From positions 49,155,096 through 49,219,095 of the forward strand of contig NC_134400.1 in NCBI RefSeq assembly GCF_050003625.1: a stretch of DNA of 64,000 nucleotides, given 5' to 3'. The notes below the pieces were generated by a model. That model made no database searches. It saw nothing but the letters and a program-made list of their open reading frames with translations, and had not been told where the DNA came from. The number at the start of each line of letters is the position of its first letter. Position 1 is the first letter of the stretch. Source of the DNA: Haematobia irritans. Its lineage: Eukaryota; Arthropoda; Insecta; Diptera; Muscidae. A program made the position numbers and the translations under genes. Below are positions 49,456-60,052 of this stretch, in pieces.

Positions 49456-50913
49456 AAGCAAAAGTCTATATCGGGCGAAAAATATATATGCAAGATATAT
49501 CTAAATCTGAACCGATTTCAACCAAATTTGGCACGCATAGCTACAATGCTAAATCTACTCCCTGTGCAAAGTTTCAACCAAATTGGGCCAAAACTCTGGC
49601 TTGTAGGACCATATTAGTCCATATCGGGCGAAAGATATATATGGGAGCTATATCTAAATCTGAACCGATTGCAATCAAATCTTGCACACTTGACTATACT
49701 ACTAATTGTACTCCTAGTGCAAAATTTCAACCAAAGTCGGCCAAAAATCTGGCTTCTGGGGCAATATAAGTCCATATCGGGCGAAAGATATATATGGGAG
49801 CTATATCTAAATCTGAACCGATTTCAATAAAATTTTGCACACTTGACTACACAACTAGGTGTTATGTTTGTACAAAATTTCAAGCAAATCGGTATAAAAC
49901 TCTGGCTGCTGGGTCCATATTAGTGCATATCGGGCGAAAGATATATATGGGAGCTATATCTAAATCTGAACCGATTTCAATCAAATTTAGCACACATGAC
50001 TATATTACTAATTGTAAGCCTAGTGCAAAATTTCAACCAAATTGGGGCAAAACTCTTGCTTCTGGGGCCATATAAGTCCATATCGGGCGAAAAATATATA
50101 TGGAAGCTATATCTAAATCTGAACCGATTTCTATCAAATTTGGCACACATGACTATACTACCAATTGTACTCCTTGTGCAAAATTTCAAGCTAATCGGGA
50201 TAAAACTCTGGCTTCTGGGTCCATATAAGTGCATATCGGGCGAAAGATATATATGGGAGCTATATCTAAATCTGAATCGATTTCAACCAAATTTGGCACG
50301 CATAGCTGCAATGCTAAATCTACTACCTGTGCAAAATTTCAACCAAATGGGGCCAAAACTCTGGCTTTTACAACCATATTAGTCCATATCGGGCGAAAGA
50401 TATATATGGGAGCTATATCTAAATCTGCACCGATTTCAATCAAATTTTGCACACTTGACTATACGACTAAGTGTTATGTTTGTACAAAATTTCAAGCAAA
50501 TCGGTATAAAACTCCGGCTGCGGGGTCCATATTAGTGCATATCGGGCGAAAGATATATATGGGAGCTATATCTAAATCTGAACCGATTTCTTTCAAAATC
50601 AATAGGGTTCTATTCTGACCCAAATTAGGAACATGTGCTAAATTTGAAGGCGATTGGACTTAAATTGCGACCTAGACTTTGATCACAAAAATGTGTTCAC
50701 AGACAGACGGACGGACGGACAGACGGACAGACGGACAGACGGACAGACGGACAGACGGACAGACGGACAGACGGACATGGTTATATCGACTCAGGGACCC
50801 ACCCTGAGCATTTTGGCCAAAGACACCATGTGTCTATATCGTCTCCTTCTGGGTGTTGCAAACATATGCACTAACTTAAAATACCCTGTTCCACAGTGTG
50901 GCGCAGGGTATAA
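49456..50913 (+). mobile_element. HL-5 element, 3' part, with 153-bp repeats
   Basis: TATATGGGAGCTATATC units recur with ATGG at 49641, 49794, 49947, 50100, 50253, 50406 and 50559, exactly 153 bp apart. A GACG/GACA tract follows (about 50700-50776), then the core TATATCGACTCAGGGACC. The hairpin ATACCCTGTTCCACAGTGTGG..GCAGGGTATAA ends at 50913. No 5' end; the left side is fused to inverted HL-2. Confidence 0.82.
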
Positions 50914-50924
50914 AAAAATGTTGT

Positions 50925-50980
50925 TCGGTCGGAGCAGGGATTAAACCCACGACCCTTTGCATGCAAGGGAGACTCCACGT
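50925..50980 (-). repeat. tRNA-like SINE head fragment
   Basis: The minus strand resembles the SINE at 63211-63519 around its box B (GGTCGTGGGTTTAATCCC here) and GTGTTCGGTCG-type flank. Only about 55 bp remain. Confidence 0.5.
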
Positions 50981-50984
50981 GGCA

Positions 50985-51484
50985 AACAAATGTATGTTTC
51001 TGTTAAATAATGTTATGTTTGCATGGGCTCGTGGGCGCTGCAAATTATGCTAAATAAATGTAACTTATAACGATAATTATCTACTGGTGACTATAACAGC
51101 TACGTAGTCCAGTGGATAGTGTGTTGGCTTACAAACTGTTTTGTCTCGGTTCGATTCTCCGTGCAGGCGAAAGGTAAAATTTAAAAAATTTATAAAAGTG
51201 AATAATTTCTTCAACATTATTTGTATTACAGAAAAAGGTGCCAAGAACTAAAATATTTCGTGGAAGTGAAAATTACGAGTGTGTTAGGCAATGAGCACAA
51301 TCGTCTTTGGGAAAAATTCTTCCAAGCATATAATATTTTTGGATTCAAAATGCTTCCAAACATATAATATGTTCACATAAAACAAACATATTAATGTTTC
51401 GGCATAATATATTTGCTTCCTGCAAAATATGTTTGGAACATATGTTAAAAAAGCGATTTTTTTTGAGGGTGTAGTTACAAAATA
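50985..51484 (+). mobile_element. ATATGTTTGG-type MITE (family X) with tRNA-like segment
   Basis: Ends TTTTTTTTGAGGGTGTAG like 40936-41431. It contains a tRNA-like segment at about 51103-51173 with a box A-like TAGTCCAGTGG and box B-like GGTTCGATTC. It includes GGGCGCTGCAAATTATGCTAA, which is the empty-site version of the position interrupted at 52340-55087. Confidence 0.6.
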
Positions 51485-51624
51485 TGGGACATATAAAGCT
51501 AGAGCAATTTTAATGCAATTGTACGAAATAATATTTACGATTTATCGAGCGAGAAATACGTATTCGAGATAAAGGAAAATTTAAGTAATATTTAAAATTG
51601 TTGCTTCAGTGGCGCTTTTACAAG
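51485..51624 (+). mobile_element. Relic of the HL-1 3' module start
   Basis: Shows AAAATATGGGACATATAAAG, ATTTATCGAGCGAGAAATACG and TTCAGTGGCGCTTTTACAAG, diverged versions of landmarks in the first 150 bp of a 987-bp unit. Confidence 0.6.
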
Positions 51625-51871
51625 CACTGTTAGAAAAATATGTTTTTCATATGTTCCGATATAAACAAAATGTGTTTCGGGCACAATTTTTAAACACAAT
51701 ATATTTAAGTGCAAACATGTAATGTTCCTAAACTAACACTAAATGTTTGGGACATCTATGTTAATATGTTAGAATATATTATGTTTGGGGCATGAATGTT
51801 TTATAAAAATAATATGTGTGAATGTAAACATATATAAATTTACAAATTTCGAGTAAACATATATATGTTGT

Positions 51872-51912
51872 GATATTTTATTCAGAGAGCGACAGAGAGA
51901 GAGAGAATATAG
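51872..51912. repeat. GA-rich simple repeat
   Basis: CAGAGAGCGACAGAGAGAGA followed by more GA: a short purine tract inside family X sequence. Confidence 0.6.
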
Positions 51913-52339
51913 AAAAAGAAATAGAGATGGAAACCGGGAGGGTTGACGAAAGATATCAACATAACACAGCAAGAGAATGAAAAGAGAGCAATTTCTGTGA
52001 AACCGCTTGTATGTTGTTTCGGAAAACTGTTTTATGATAAGGCCAAAAATTTGATATGCTTAAGTCTAAATATTATTTAATTTGAATATTAGAATGAGTA
52101 TTCGGAGTAAAGAGAATAGACATTCGGAACCAAGAGAATGGACATTTGAAAAAGAAACAGCGTGTGTTTTCGTCTTGAGAGCAGCATTTTATGTATGTGT
52201 GGACATGTGTTTTGTTTATCATTTTGGCATTATGGGCACAATTTTTTTCTTGGTTCGTTAAAAGAAATCGGAACCTATGCTAATAACATAATGTTAAATA
52301 ATGTTATGTTTGCATGGGCTGGTGGGCGCTGCAAACTAT

Positions 52340-55087
52340 CCCAGCAAAAAAATTTGGAAGTTCTTCTTAAGGCACAACTTTAAAAGAACTTCCAAAAATG
52401 TCCTGCCAAAGATGTTCTTTATTTTAACTGCACAGAAAGTTCATTTGAGACTTTTTATACCCTAAACCACATAGTGGTCAGGGTATAATAAGTTTGATCT
52501 GCCAAAAAAGTGCCTACCAGAAATATTGATTTTAGACCCCATAAAATATATACCGATCGACTCAGAATCACCTCCTGAGTCGATCTAGCGCTTGGTGTCC
52601 GTCCGTCCGTCCGTCTGTCCATGTATTTGTTGTTCACAGGATTCCGGTCGCAATTATTAACCGATTTTGATGAAATTTGGTTCAGGGATTTTGTTGGGCA
52701 CAAGGACGAACGCTATTGAATTTGGAAGAAATCGGATCAAATTTAGATATAGCTCCCATATATATGTATCGCCCGATTTGGACAAATGGGTCACGTTGCG
52801 CGTTTTTTCAAACGGATCGTCACCAAATTTGGCAAAAGGTAAACTTTTCCATCGCCCTTCAAGTCTGCAAAATTTCATCCTAATGGCTTCAGATTTAGAT
52901 ATAGCTCTCATATATATGTATCGCCCGATTTTCCCAAATTTAGCCACAAAACCTTTATTTATCAACCGATCTTACCCAAAGTTGGCTAAATATAATCTTC
53001 TATAGCACTAACTATATGTGCAAAAAATCATCGAAATCGGTTCAGATTTAGCTATAGCTCCCATATATATGTATAGCCCGATTTTCCAAAATTTGGCCAT
53101 AGAACCCTTATTTATCAACCGATCTTACCCAAATTTGACTAAATGTAGTCTTCTATAGCACTAACTATATGTGCAAAAAATCATCGAAATCGGTTCAGAT
53201 TTAGATATTGCTCCCATATATATGTACCGCCCGATTTTTCTAAATTTGGCCATAGAACTCTTATTTATTAACCGATCTTACTAAAAGTTGACTAGATCCA
53301 GTCCTCTATAGCACTAACTATATGTGCAAAATTTCATCGATATCGGAATCCCACATATGTATCACCCGATTTTGAAAAATTCGCCCCTAATAACCTTATG
53401 TTTAACCATACAGGCCTCATTTCTTAACTGATCTTACTCAAATCTTGCACAAGGTAACCTTTTGTGGTATTAATCAAACCAGCAAAATATTATGCAGATT
53501 TAGATATAGCTTCCATATATATGTATCGCTCGATTTTCCCAAATTTGGCCATAGTACTCTTATTTATTAACCAATGTTACTCAAATTTCAAATTTTGATG
53601 TACTAGCCGAGCGTACTTATACGTACTTGTAGCTCTTACATAAGAATGTTGCTCGATTTTTACAAATTTGTATTTATTACCCACACTAATTTAACGATTT
53701 TCTCTTTTTTAATAATGGGCTCAATATTAGTGGCATACTAACTCCGTAGGTGCAATATCAACACAGCCAGTGTTGCTAGAAGTAGGGGAAATTCCCTATA
53801 TGTAGGGTTTTTCTAATATTTAGCGTCTTGTAGGGACGTAGGGCCACAATGTAGGACATTTTCACTCAACAAAATTTGTAATAATTTTTACATTTTGCTG
53901 GCTCTAGAGGAGGAAATTAGAAGCCGACAAGGCTTGTTCTTTAACAATGTGTGCTAAACTTTATTCCTGTAGAACATTTTGTCAAAATTGTATTTCGATA
54001 GAATTTTTTTTCAAAATATTATTTCTATAAACAATTTTCTCAAAATTTTATTTCTCTGTAATTTTTTCTCCAAATTTTATTTCTATAGAATTTATTGTCA
54101 AAATTTTATTTCTATAGAAAAATTTCTCACAAAAATTTGTTTATAGAAACTTTTTCCAAAATTTTATTTTTATAGATATTTAACAAAATAGATTACTAAT
54201 TTGGGTAGAATTCTACCAACTGTGGCAACCGTGATGGTAATACAAATTTATATTCTAAGTTATATACGTTGCATATTCATGTTTTAAGATAATAAAGTAC
54301 TTAGAACCATTTTTGTTTTGTAAAATTTTTTTAAATTTAACGAAAAATATAGTAGGGAAAATTGTTTGGGAATGTATGGGAAAGTAGGGAACTTTTTTTG
54401 TCCTTGTAGGGTAAACCGAACATTTGCCGTGGCAACATTGACTATGAGCTATAGTCAGATTGACACAAAGCACCCATAGACGTGTACCCCTTAATTTTCT
54501 TAAATATGCAACTGCGGTTTATCTCCCAGACCTATATGTTACCCCACAAATGCTTATGATTACTAATTCTGTAATGGTGGTTTAGGGTATGATATAGTCG
54601 GCCCCGCCCGACTTTCTACTTTACTTACTTGTTTATAACTCGATTTTTTCATATTTTTAATGGGAAATTTAAAATTTTATTGTTCCAAATGGGTTAGAAA
54701 CAGATTAAAAATTAATAAAATAGTGCATATTATTTAAATTTTGTCGAAAAAAATGCTAAATCCTTTCTAGAAAAATTCGAATTTTTAAAAATATTTGATG
54801 TCAAATGTTCCAGACAAGCGTTATAATGCGTTGAAAATCATACAAAAATTGTAAAAATTATTTATTTGTCAAAATATCACAAAATTTCTTTATTCACATC
54901 CAAATCACTGGATGTGCATCACACCTTAAGAAGTGAGGCAAATTCAGTGCAACGGCAATAGATAAGGAGGACTTCCATCCTATGACAAGCCCATGTTAAA
55001 ATCATCGCTTCTGCGCCAATTTTGCACCACTTCCGAATCCAAAAAGAAAATTTTCACTACTTTTCTGGCGACGCTTTTTTTGCTGGG
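52340..55087 (+). mobile_element. CCCAGCAAAAAAA-family MITE split by HL-3
   Basis: Left end CCCAGCAAAAAAATTTGG at 52340, right end GACGCTTTTTTTGCTGGG at 55087. The interior matches 23214-23772 on both sides of the HL-3 insertion (..TTTGAGACTTTTT and TATAACTCGATTTTTTC). The outer flanks match the uninterrupted family X site at 51040-51060. Confidence 0.75.
52457..54631 (-). mobile_element. Full-length HL-3 element (copy 2), 2.18 kb
   Basis: Both boundaries are defined by the host MITE. On the minus strand: 5' end at 54631 (CAAGTAAGTAAAGTAG, GTCGGGCGGGGCCGAC, CATACCCTAAACCACC). Then a 29-bp minisatellite (53950-54180), 153-bp repeats (CTCCCATATATATG near 52753, 52905, 53058 and 53211), GTCC tract (52598-52617), core hairpin, and the 3' hairpin ACCACATAGTGGT with GGGTATAA at 52457-52495. 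The 5' ATACCCTAAACCAC is the exact inverse of part of the 3' end. No target duplication is apparent. Confidence 0.85.
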
Positions 55088-55132
55088 ATGCTATATAAAT
55101 GTAACTTATAACGATAATTGTCTATTGGTGAC

Positions 55133-55208
55133 TATAACAGCTATGTAGCCCAGTGGTAATGTGTTGGCTTACAAATTGCATGGTTCCCGGTTCGATTCTC
55201 CGTCCAGG
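55133..55208 (+). other. tRNA-like segment (box A/box B) in family X
   Basis: TAGCCCAGTGGTAATGTG resembles box A and CCCGGTTCGATTCTCCG resembles box B. Stem pairing is imperfect and a duplicate exists at 51103, so I read it as a SINE-derived or repeat-embedded tRNA-like sequence, not a functional tRNA gene. Confidence 0.5.
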
Positions 55209-55524
55209 CGAAAGGTAAAATTTAAAAAAATTGTAAAATTGAATAATTGAATAATTTCTTCAACATTATTTGTATTACAGAAAAAGGTGCCAAGAACTAA
55301 AAATTTTGTGGAAGTGAAAATTATGTGAGGGAATGAGCACAATCTTCTTAGGGAGAAAATTCTTCCAAGCATATAATATTTTTGTGCTCAAAATGCTTCC
55401 AAACATATAATATGTTCACATAAAACAAACATAATAATGTTTCGGCAATATCCAATAATATATGTGCTTCCTGCAAAATATGTTTGGAACATATGTTAGA
55501 GAAGCGATTTTTTTTGAGGTTGAG

Positions 55525-55787
55525 GATATTGGTTAAATCTCGGCATTATACGTGGTCAATTGTGGGTTGTGATATTGGCCTAGTTTATTTAAAACTCGAC
55601 CGTTTTGTGGAAAGTGTGGTATTACAGTGTGAAATAGGCATTAGCGTAGCTAGACAATTTTCCTAGGGGGGGCTATAGCCCCCCTATCTAAAAATTTATT
55701 TATTTCATAAACAAGAATACAAAAATAGCCATCAAAATAATATATAATAAAGCAACTAAAAGTAGTTCCACACTTTTCCCAGCAAAA
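55525..55787. repeat. Inverted partner of 40198-40490
   Basis: Inverse of the 40.2-40.5 kb segment, including GTCAATTGTGGGTTGTGATA and the GGGGGGGCTATAGCCCCCC palindrome. The adjoining MITE end at 55788 is also shared, so the duplicated block is about 0.4 kb. Confidence 0.7.
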
Positions 55788-56400
55788 AATTGGGATTTGT
55801 TTTAAGGGCACAACTTTAAAAGCACTTCCAAAAATGTCCTCACAAAGAAGTTAATTATATTAACTACACATGAAGTTTTTTACTTCAGTTTTTTCATATT
55901 TTAATGCGTAATTTTTGTTTTCTTTTTTCAAGTAGTTTAAAAAAGAATAAGAAAAAATTATTCAAATTTTGCCACAGAAATGCTAAATCCATTATAGAAA
56001 AATCGATAATTTTTGAAAATAATCAAACAAGAGTTAGAATGCAATAAAAATCATAAAAAAATATAAAAATTATTATAAATTAATGTTTCTTGAAGCTCGA
56101 GGTCTTTATAATTATTTATATAATTCTAACAAAAGGTCGACCAAAAATCAAATAAAAAACGAATAAATAAAAATTATTTATTTGGGAAAATATCACACAA
56201 TTTTTTAATTCACATTCAAAACTCTGAATTCGGATCACACCGTAAGAAGTGATGCAAATTTATTGCAACGGCTGTTGAAACGGTGGACATTCGTTCTATG
56301 ACGAGTTCCTATTACATTCATCGCTTCTCCGCCAATTTTGCACCACTTTCGGACGCAAAAAGAACATTTTCACTTCTTTATTGGCGACGCTTTTTTGCAG
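55788..56400 (+). mobile_element. CCCAGCAAAAAATTGGG-type MITE
   Basis: Left end CCCAGCAAAAAATTGGG. The right end ACGCTTTTTTGCAG is degraded relative to GCTGGG. Interior landmarks (AAGAAGTGATGCAAAT, CAATTTTGCACCACTTTCGG) match 23214-23772. Confidence 0.65.
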
Positions 56401-56502
56401 CATTATTAAGATATTAATTTATGAAAGAATAGTTTTAATACCAATTACTATTTTTTAATTAAGATAACTAAACCAGACTAAACATATAATAAAGGAGCTT
56501 TA
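56401..56502. other. Short unassigned stretch
   Basis: AT-rich; nothing recognised. Confidence 0.5.
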
Positions 56503-56641
56503 CAGCCTGTTTCTGTATGTCGAATGAGCTCTGTGGATCGACTAAAATGGAAACAAACAGCTGAATTTATAACCAAAAAACAGCTGTTTCTATGCATTTC
56601 AGTCGATCGATTGAACTCGTTCGACATACGGAAACAGGCTG
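56503..56641. mobile_element. 139-bp fold-back MITE (CAGCCTGTTTC ends, TTA flanks)
   Basis: The left arm CAGCCTGTTTCTGTATGTCG is matched inversely by the right arm, with pairing over about 45 bp. TTA flanks both sides (56500-56502 and 56642-56644). The 3-bp TWA-type duplication hints at PIF/Harbinger. Confidence 0.75.
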
Positions 56642-56704
56642 TTAGTTATTCAACTAAACCATAAGTTCAATCACAGCTCTATTTCATAAATATCAGACTT
56701 CAAA

Positions 56705-56793
56705 CATTGCCATCGGCAACTGCTACCACAACCCAAGTAATTCGATTGTGCGTGAAAGTCTTTAGCGGAACTTTGTGCGGTTGTATATACTTG
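56705..56793 (-). mobile_element. HL-type 5' end fragment
   Basis: On the minus strand CAAGTATATACAACCGCAC, then TCGAATTACTTGGGTTGTGG. This matches the HL-2 5' terminal region but has lost the GGCC palindrome. Confidence 0.55.
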
Positions 56794-56989
56794 TTTAATT
56801 TTTATAAAAATGTAAAATCGTAAATAGGTTTTCAAATTCTGGGGGTGGGGCTAAATTTTTTCTGGGGGGTCTAAGCCCCTTCCCCAGAGGTCTTCCTACG
56901 CTTATGGAAATATGAATACGAAATCTGAACCAATTAGATCAAAAAGCATATTAAATATTTCTCTGTGGAAACTATCGAGTCAACTGAAG
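56794..56989. other. Short unassigned stretch
   Basis: Contains a G-rich TCTGGGGGGTCTAAGCCCCT motif similar to the 40.3-kb hairpin segment; otherwise nothing recognised. Confidence 0.45.
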
Positions 56990-57712
56990 GAAACTCCCAT
57001 TGAAAATGGGTCTAAAATATGAAACATTTTACTCAACTCTGGCGTATATATACAAAATGTGAAGCAAATCAGGCTTCAACTCTGGCTTTTGTGCAAATCG
57101 GGCGAAGTATATATATGGGTGCTATATCTAAATCTGATCCGAGTTCAAACAAATTTGGCACAGTTAACCATACTATTAAACGCACTCCTTTTGCAACATT
57201 TGAAGAAAACAGGGTAAAATTCTGGCTTTTGATGCCATATAAGTCCAAATCGGACGAAAGGTATATATGGGAGCTATATCTAAATCTGAACCGATTTCAA
57301 CCAAATTTGGCACAGTTAACCATATTATAAAACGTACACTTTGTGCAAATTTTAAATCAAATAAGGGCAAAATTCTGGCTTTTGAAGCCATATAAGTGCA
57401 AATCGGACGAAAGATATATATGGGAGCTATATCTAAATCTGAACCGATTTAGGTGATGTGTTGCAGGTTTTACGTGACCGACAAAACATTCAGATGTACG
57501 AAATTTGAAGAAGATCGGTTCATAAATACGTGAATTATGATCAAATCGGTGATAAATATATATGGCAGCTATATCTAAATCTGAACCGATTTTTTCCAAA
57601 ATCAATAGCGATTGTCTTTGACCCGAAGAAAGACCCCATGCCAAAATTGAGGACGATCGGACTTAAATTGCGAGCTGTACTTTGTGCACAAAATTACATA
57701 TACAGACAGACG

Positions 57713-57751
<39 letters not shown>

Positions 57752-57925
57752 GGACATCGCTAAATAGACTCAGAATTTAATTCTAAGCCGATCGGTATAC
57801 TAAAAGATGGGTCTATGACTATTATTTCTTGGCGTTACATACAAATGCACAAACTTCTTATACCCTGTACCACAGTAGTGGTGAAGGGTATAAATATGGG
57901 AAACATTTAAATCTGAAGCAATTTT
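56990..57925 (+). mobile_element. HL-1 3' module (diverged subfamily), plus start of another
   Basis: TATATATGGG units with ATGG at 57115, 57267 and 57420 (152-153 bp apart), then GACA/GACG tract (about 57705-57755), core AATAGACTCAGAATTTAATTC and the hairpin ending GGGTATAA at about 57892. The next module starts (ATATGGGAAACATTT) but stops after about 30 bp. Confidence 0.78.
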
Positions 57926-58250
57926 TTTTTGTTTTGGTTTGTTAATCACGGTCACGCACACTCACGCCGTTGCCGTGAGCGTGAGTCACGAAAATTTTCG
58001 TGAGTCACGACAATTTCGTGTCACGTGTACACCTCTACAACAAAATTTGCTTCACAAAAGACGCTCTATCTCACAAACTAATTGACTTACAGGCGTCAAA
58101 TTTTGACACGAATCATGTGAAGGTTGGTACTATATAAAAATAATATGCATTTAATACTAGCGACGCCATCTATGTGTCAGACCGGGGACTTATCAGCCAA
58201 CCTGTTATATGGAGGCCTTACCAAGTGGACCGATAAAACTATCATATAAA
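57926..58250. other. No gene; probable transposon end fragments
   Basis: 57945-58035 is packed with GTGAGTCACG-type motifs and CACGAAAATTTTCGTG, ending GTGTACACCTCTA, which looks like a hAT-type end with subterminal repeats. The rest (GACGCCATCTATGTGTCAG) looks like another transposon fragment. Neither has a matching partner end here. Confidence 0.4.
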
Positions 58251-60052
58251 CAAGTATATAAAGCAGTAAATTCGGCCGGGCCGAATTTTAAATACCCACC
58301 ACCATGAACCAAGTATAATAGTTTACTATGAAAACTCTTCGTCGTAGTGGGTTACTTGATAATATATAGAATAGTAGGGGGTTTGATGACAAATCTTCTC
58401 CCTCTTCTGCGCCTGCTATACCCTGAAAGAAGTGTTTTCTTTTTTGAGAAACGTAATTTTCGACAAGCAAAGTTTTCTTTTGACACAAATGTTAGAGACA
58501 ATCGTTGAATAAACGAAACACTTTATAAGAAAAAGAAATTTCGCTTGTCTAAAATTTTATTATAGATTACTAATTTCCAGCAAATCGGATAAAAACTACG
58601 TATTCTAGAAGCCCAAGAAATAAAGCCAGGAGATCGGGGTATATGGGGCTATACCAAAACATGGACCGATAGGCACCATTTGCTACTCACAAATTTGTGA
58701 TCTTAAAATACCTCCAGATTTTAAATTTCAAACAAATTGGCCAAAAAATATAGTCTCTACAAGCCCAAGAAGTAAAAATCGAGAGCAGTCTATATGGGGG
58801 TTATACCACAAAATGGGCCGATAAACCTCAATTTCGGCACTTTTATTTGTGGTCTAAAAATACCTCTTGATTTCGAATTTCAGGCAAATCATGTAATAAA
58901 TACAGTTTATTGTAGCTCAAGAATTTCAGCTAAGCGGATGGTAAATATAGTTTCTGGAAGCCCAAGAAGTAAAATGGAAGATCGGTATATATGGGGGCTA
59001 TACCGAAAAATGGACCGATGGGCACCATTTTCGGCACACCTTTTTATGGTCCCAAAAGAACTCTAGATTTTCAATTTCAGGAAAATCGGATAGAAAATAA
59101 GTTTCTAGAAGCCCAAGAAGCAAAATCGGGAAATCAGTCTCTATGGGGGCTATATCAAAACATGGACCGATGAGCACCATTTTCGGCACACCTTTTTATG
59201 GTCTTCAAATACCTCCAAATTTCCAATTTCAGGCAAATTGGATGGTAAATATAGTTTCTAGAAGCCCTAAAAGCAAATTCGGGATATCGGTCTATATGGG
59301 GGCTATACCAAAACATGGACCGATGCGGACCACTTTCGACACACCTCTTTATGGTCCCAAAATACCTTTAGATTTTCAATTTCATACAAATCGGATAGAA
59401 AATACTGTTTCTAGACGTGTAAGAAGCAAAATCAGGGGATCGGTCTATATGGGGGCTATACCAAAACATGGACCGATATGGACCATTTTCGACACACCTA
59501 TTTATAGTCCCACAATACCTCTAGATTTCCAATTTCAGGCAAATCGGATGGTAAATATAGTTTCTAGACGCCCAAGAAGCAAAATCGGGAGATCGGTCTA
59601 TATGGGGGCTATATCAAAACATGGACCGATATGGACCATTTTCGACACACCTCTTTATGGTCCCAAAATACCTCTAGATTTCCAATTTCAGGCAAATCTG
59701 ATAAAAACTACGGTTTTTATAGGCCCAAGACCCCAAATCGGGAGGTCGGTTTATATGGGGACTATATCAAAACTTGGACCGATATAGCCCATCTTCGAAC
59801 TTGACCTGCCTGCAAACAAAAAACTAATCTGTGCCAAATTTCGGGACGATAGCACCATTATTGAAGGCTGTAGCGTGATTACAACAGACAGACAGACAGA
59901 CAGACGGACAGACGGACATGCTTATATCGTCTTAGAATTTCTCCCTGATCAAGAATATATATACTTTATATAGTCGGAAATCGATATTTCGATGTGTTAC
60001 AAACGGAATGACAAACTTATACCCCGTCACCATTTTATGGTGGTGGGTATAA
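58251..60052 (+). mobile_element. Full-length HL-4 element, 1.8 kb
   Basis: 5' end CAAGTATATAAAGCAG, palindrome TTCGGCCGGGCCGAA, then TACCCACCACCATGAACC. 153-bp repeats have ATGGGG at 58991, 59143, 59296, 59449, 59602 and 59755. GACA tract at about 59885-59920, core TATATCGTCTTAGAATTTC, and 3' hairpin CACCATTTTATGGTGGTGGGTATAA at about 60028-60052. The 5' TACCCACCACCAT and the 3' TATGGTGGTGGGTA are inverse. No protein is encoded despite a 214-codon frame. Confidence 0.82.

Larger units (their letters stand above)
51625..55524 (+). mobile_element. Family X element interrupted by a MITE that is itself interrupted by HL-3
   Basis: Family X sequence occurs at 51625-52339 and resumes at 55088-55524 (TGCTATATAAATGTAAC, a tRNA-like segment at about 55133-55208, GCGATTTTTTTTGAGG). 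Between them lies a CCCAGCAAAAAAA MITE (52340-52456 and 54632-55087), which is in turn split by a complete HL-3 element. Confidence 0.7.

Noticed and set aside
51103..51173. Functional tRNA gene
   Set aside because: Box A and B resemblance only; T-arm and anticodon-arm pairing look imperfect and the sequence is duplicated in a repeat family.
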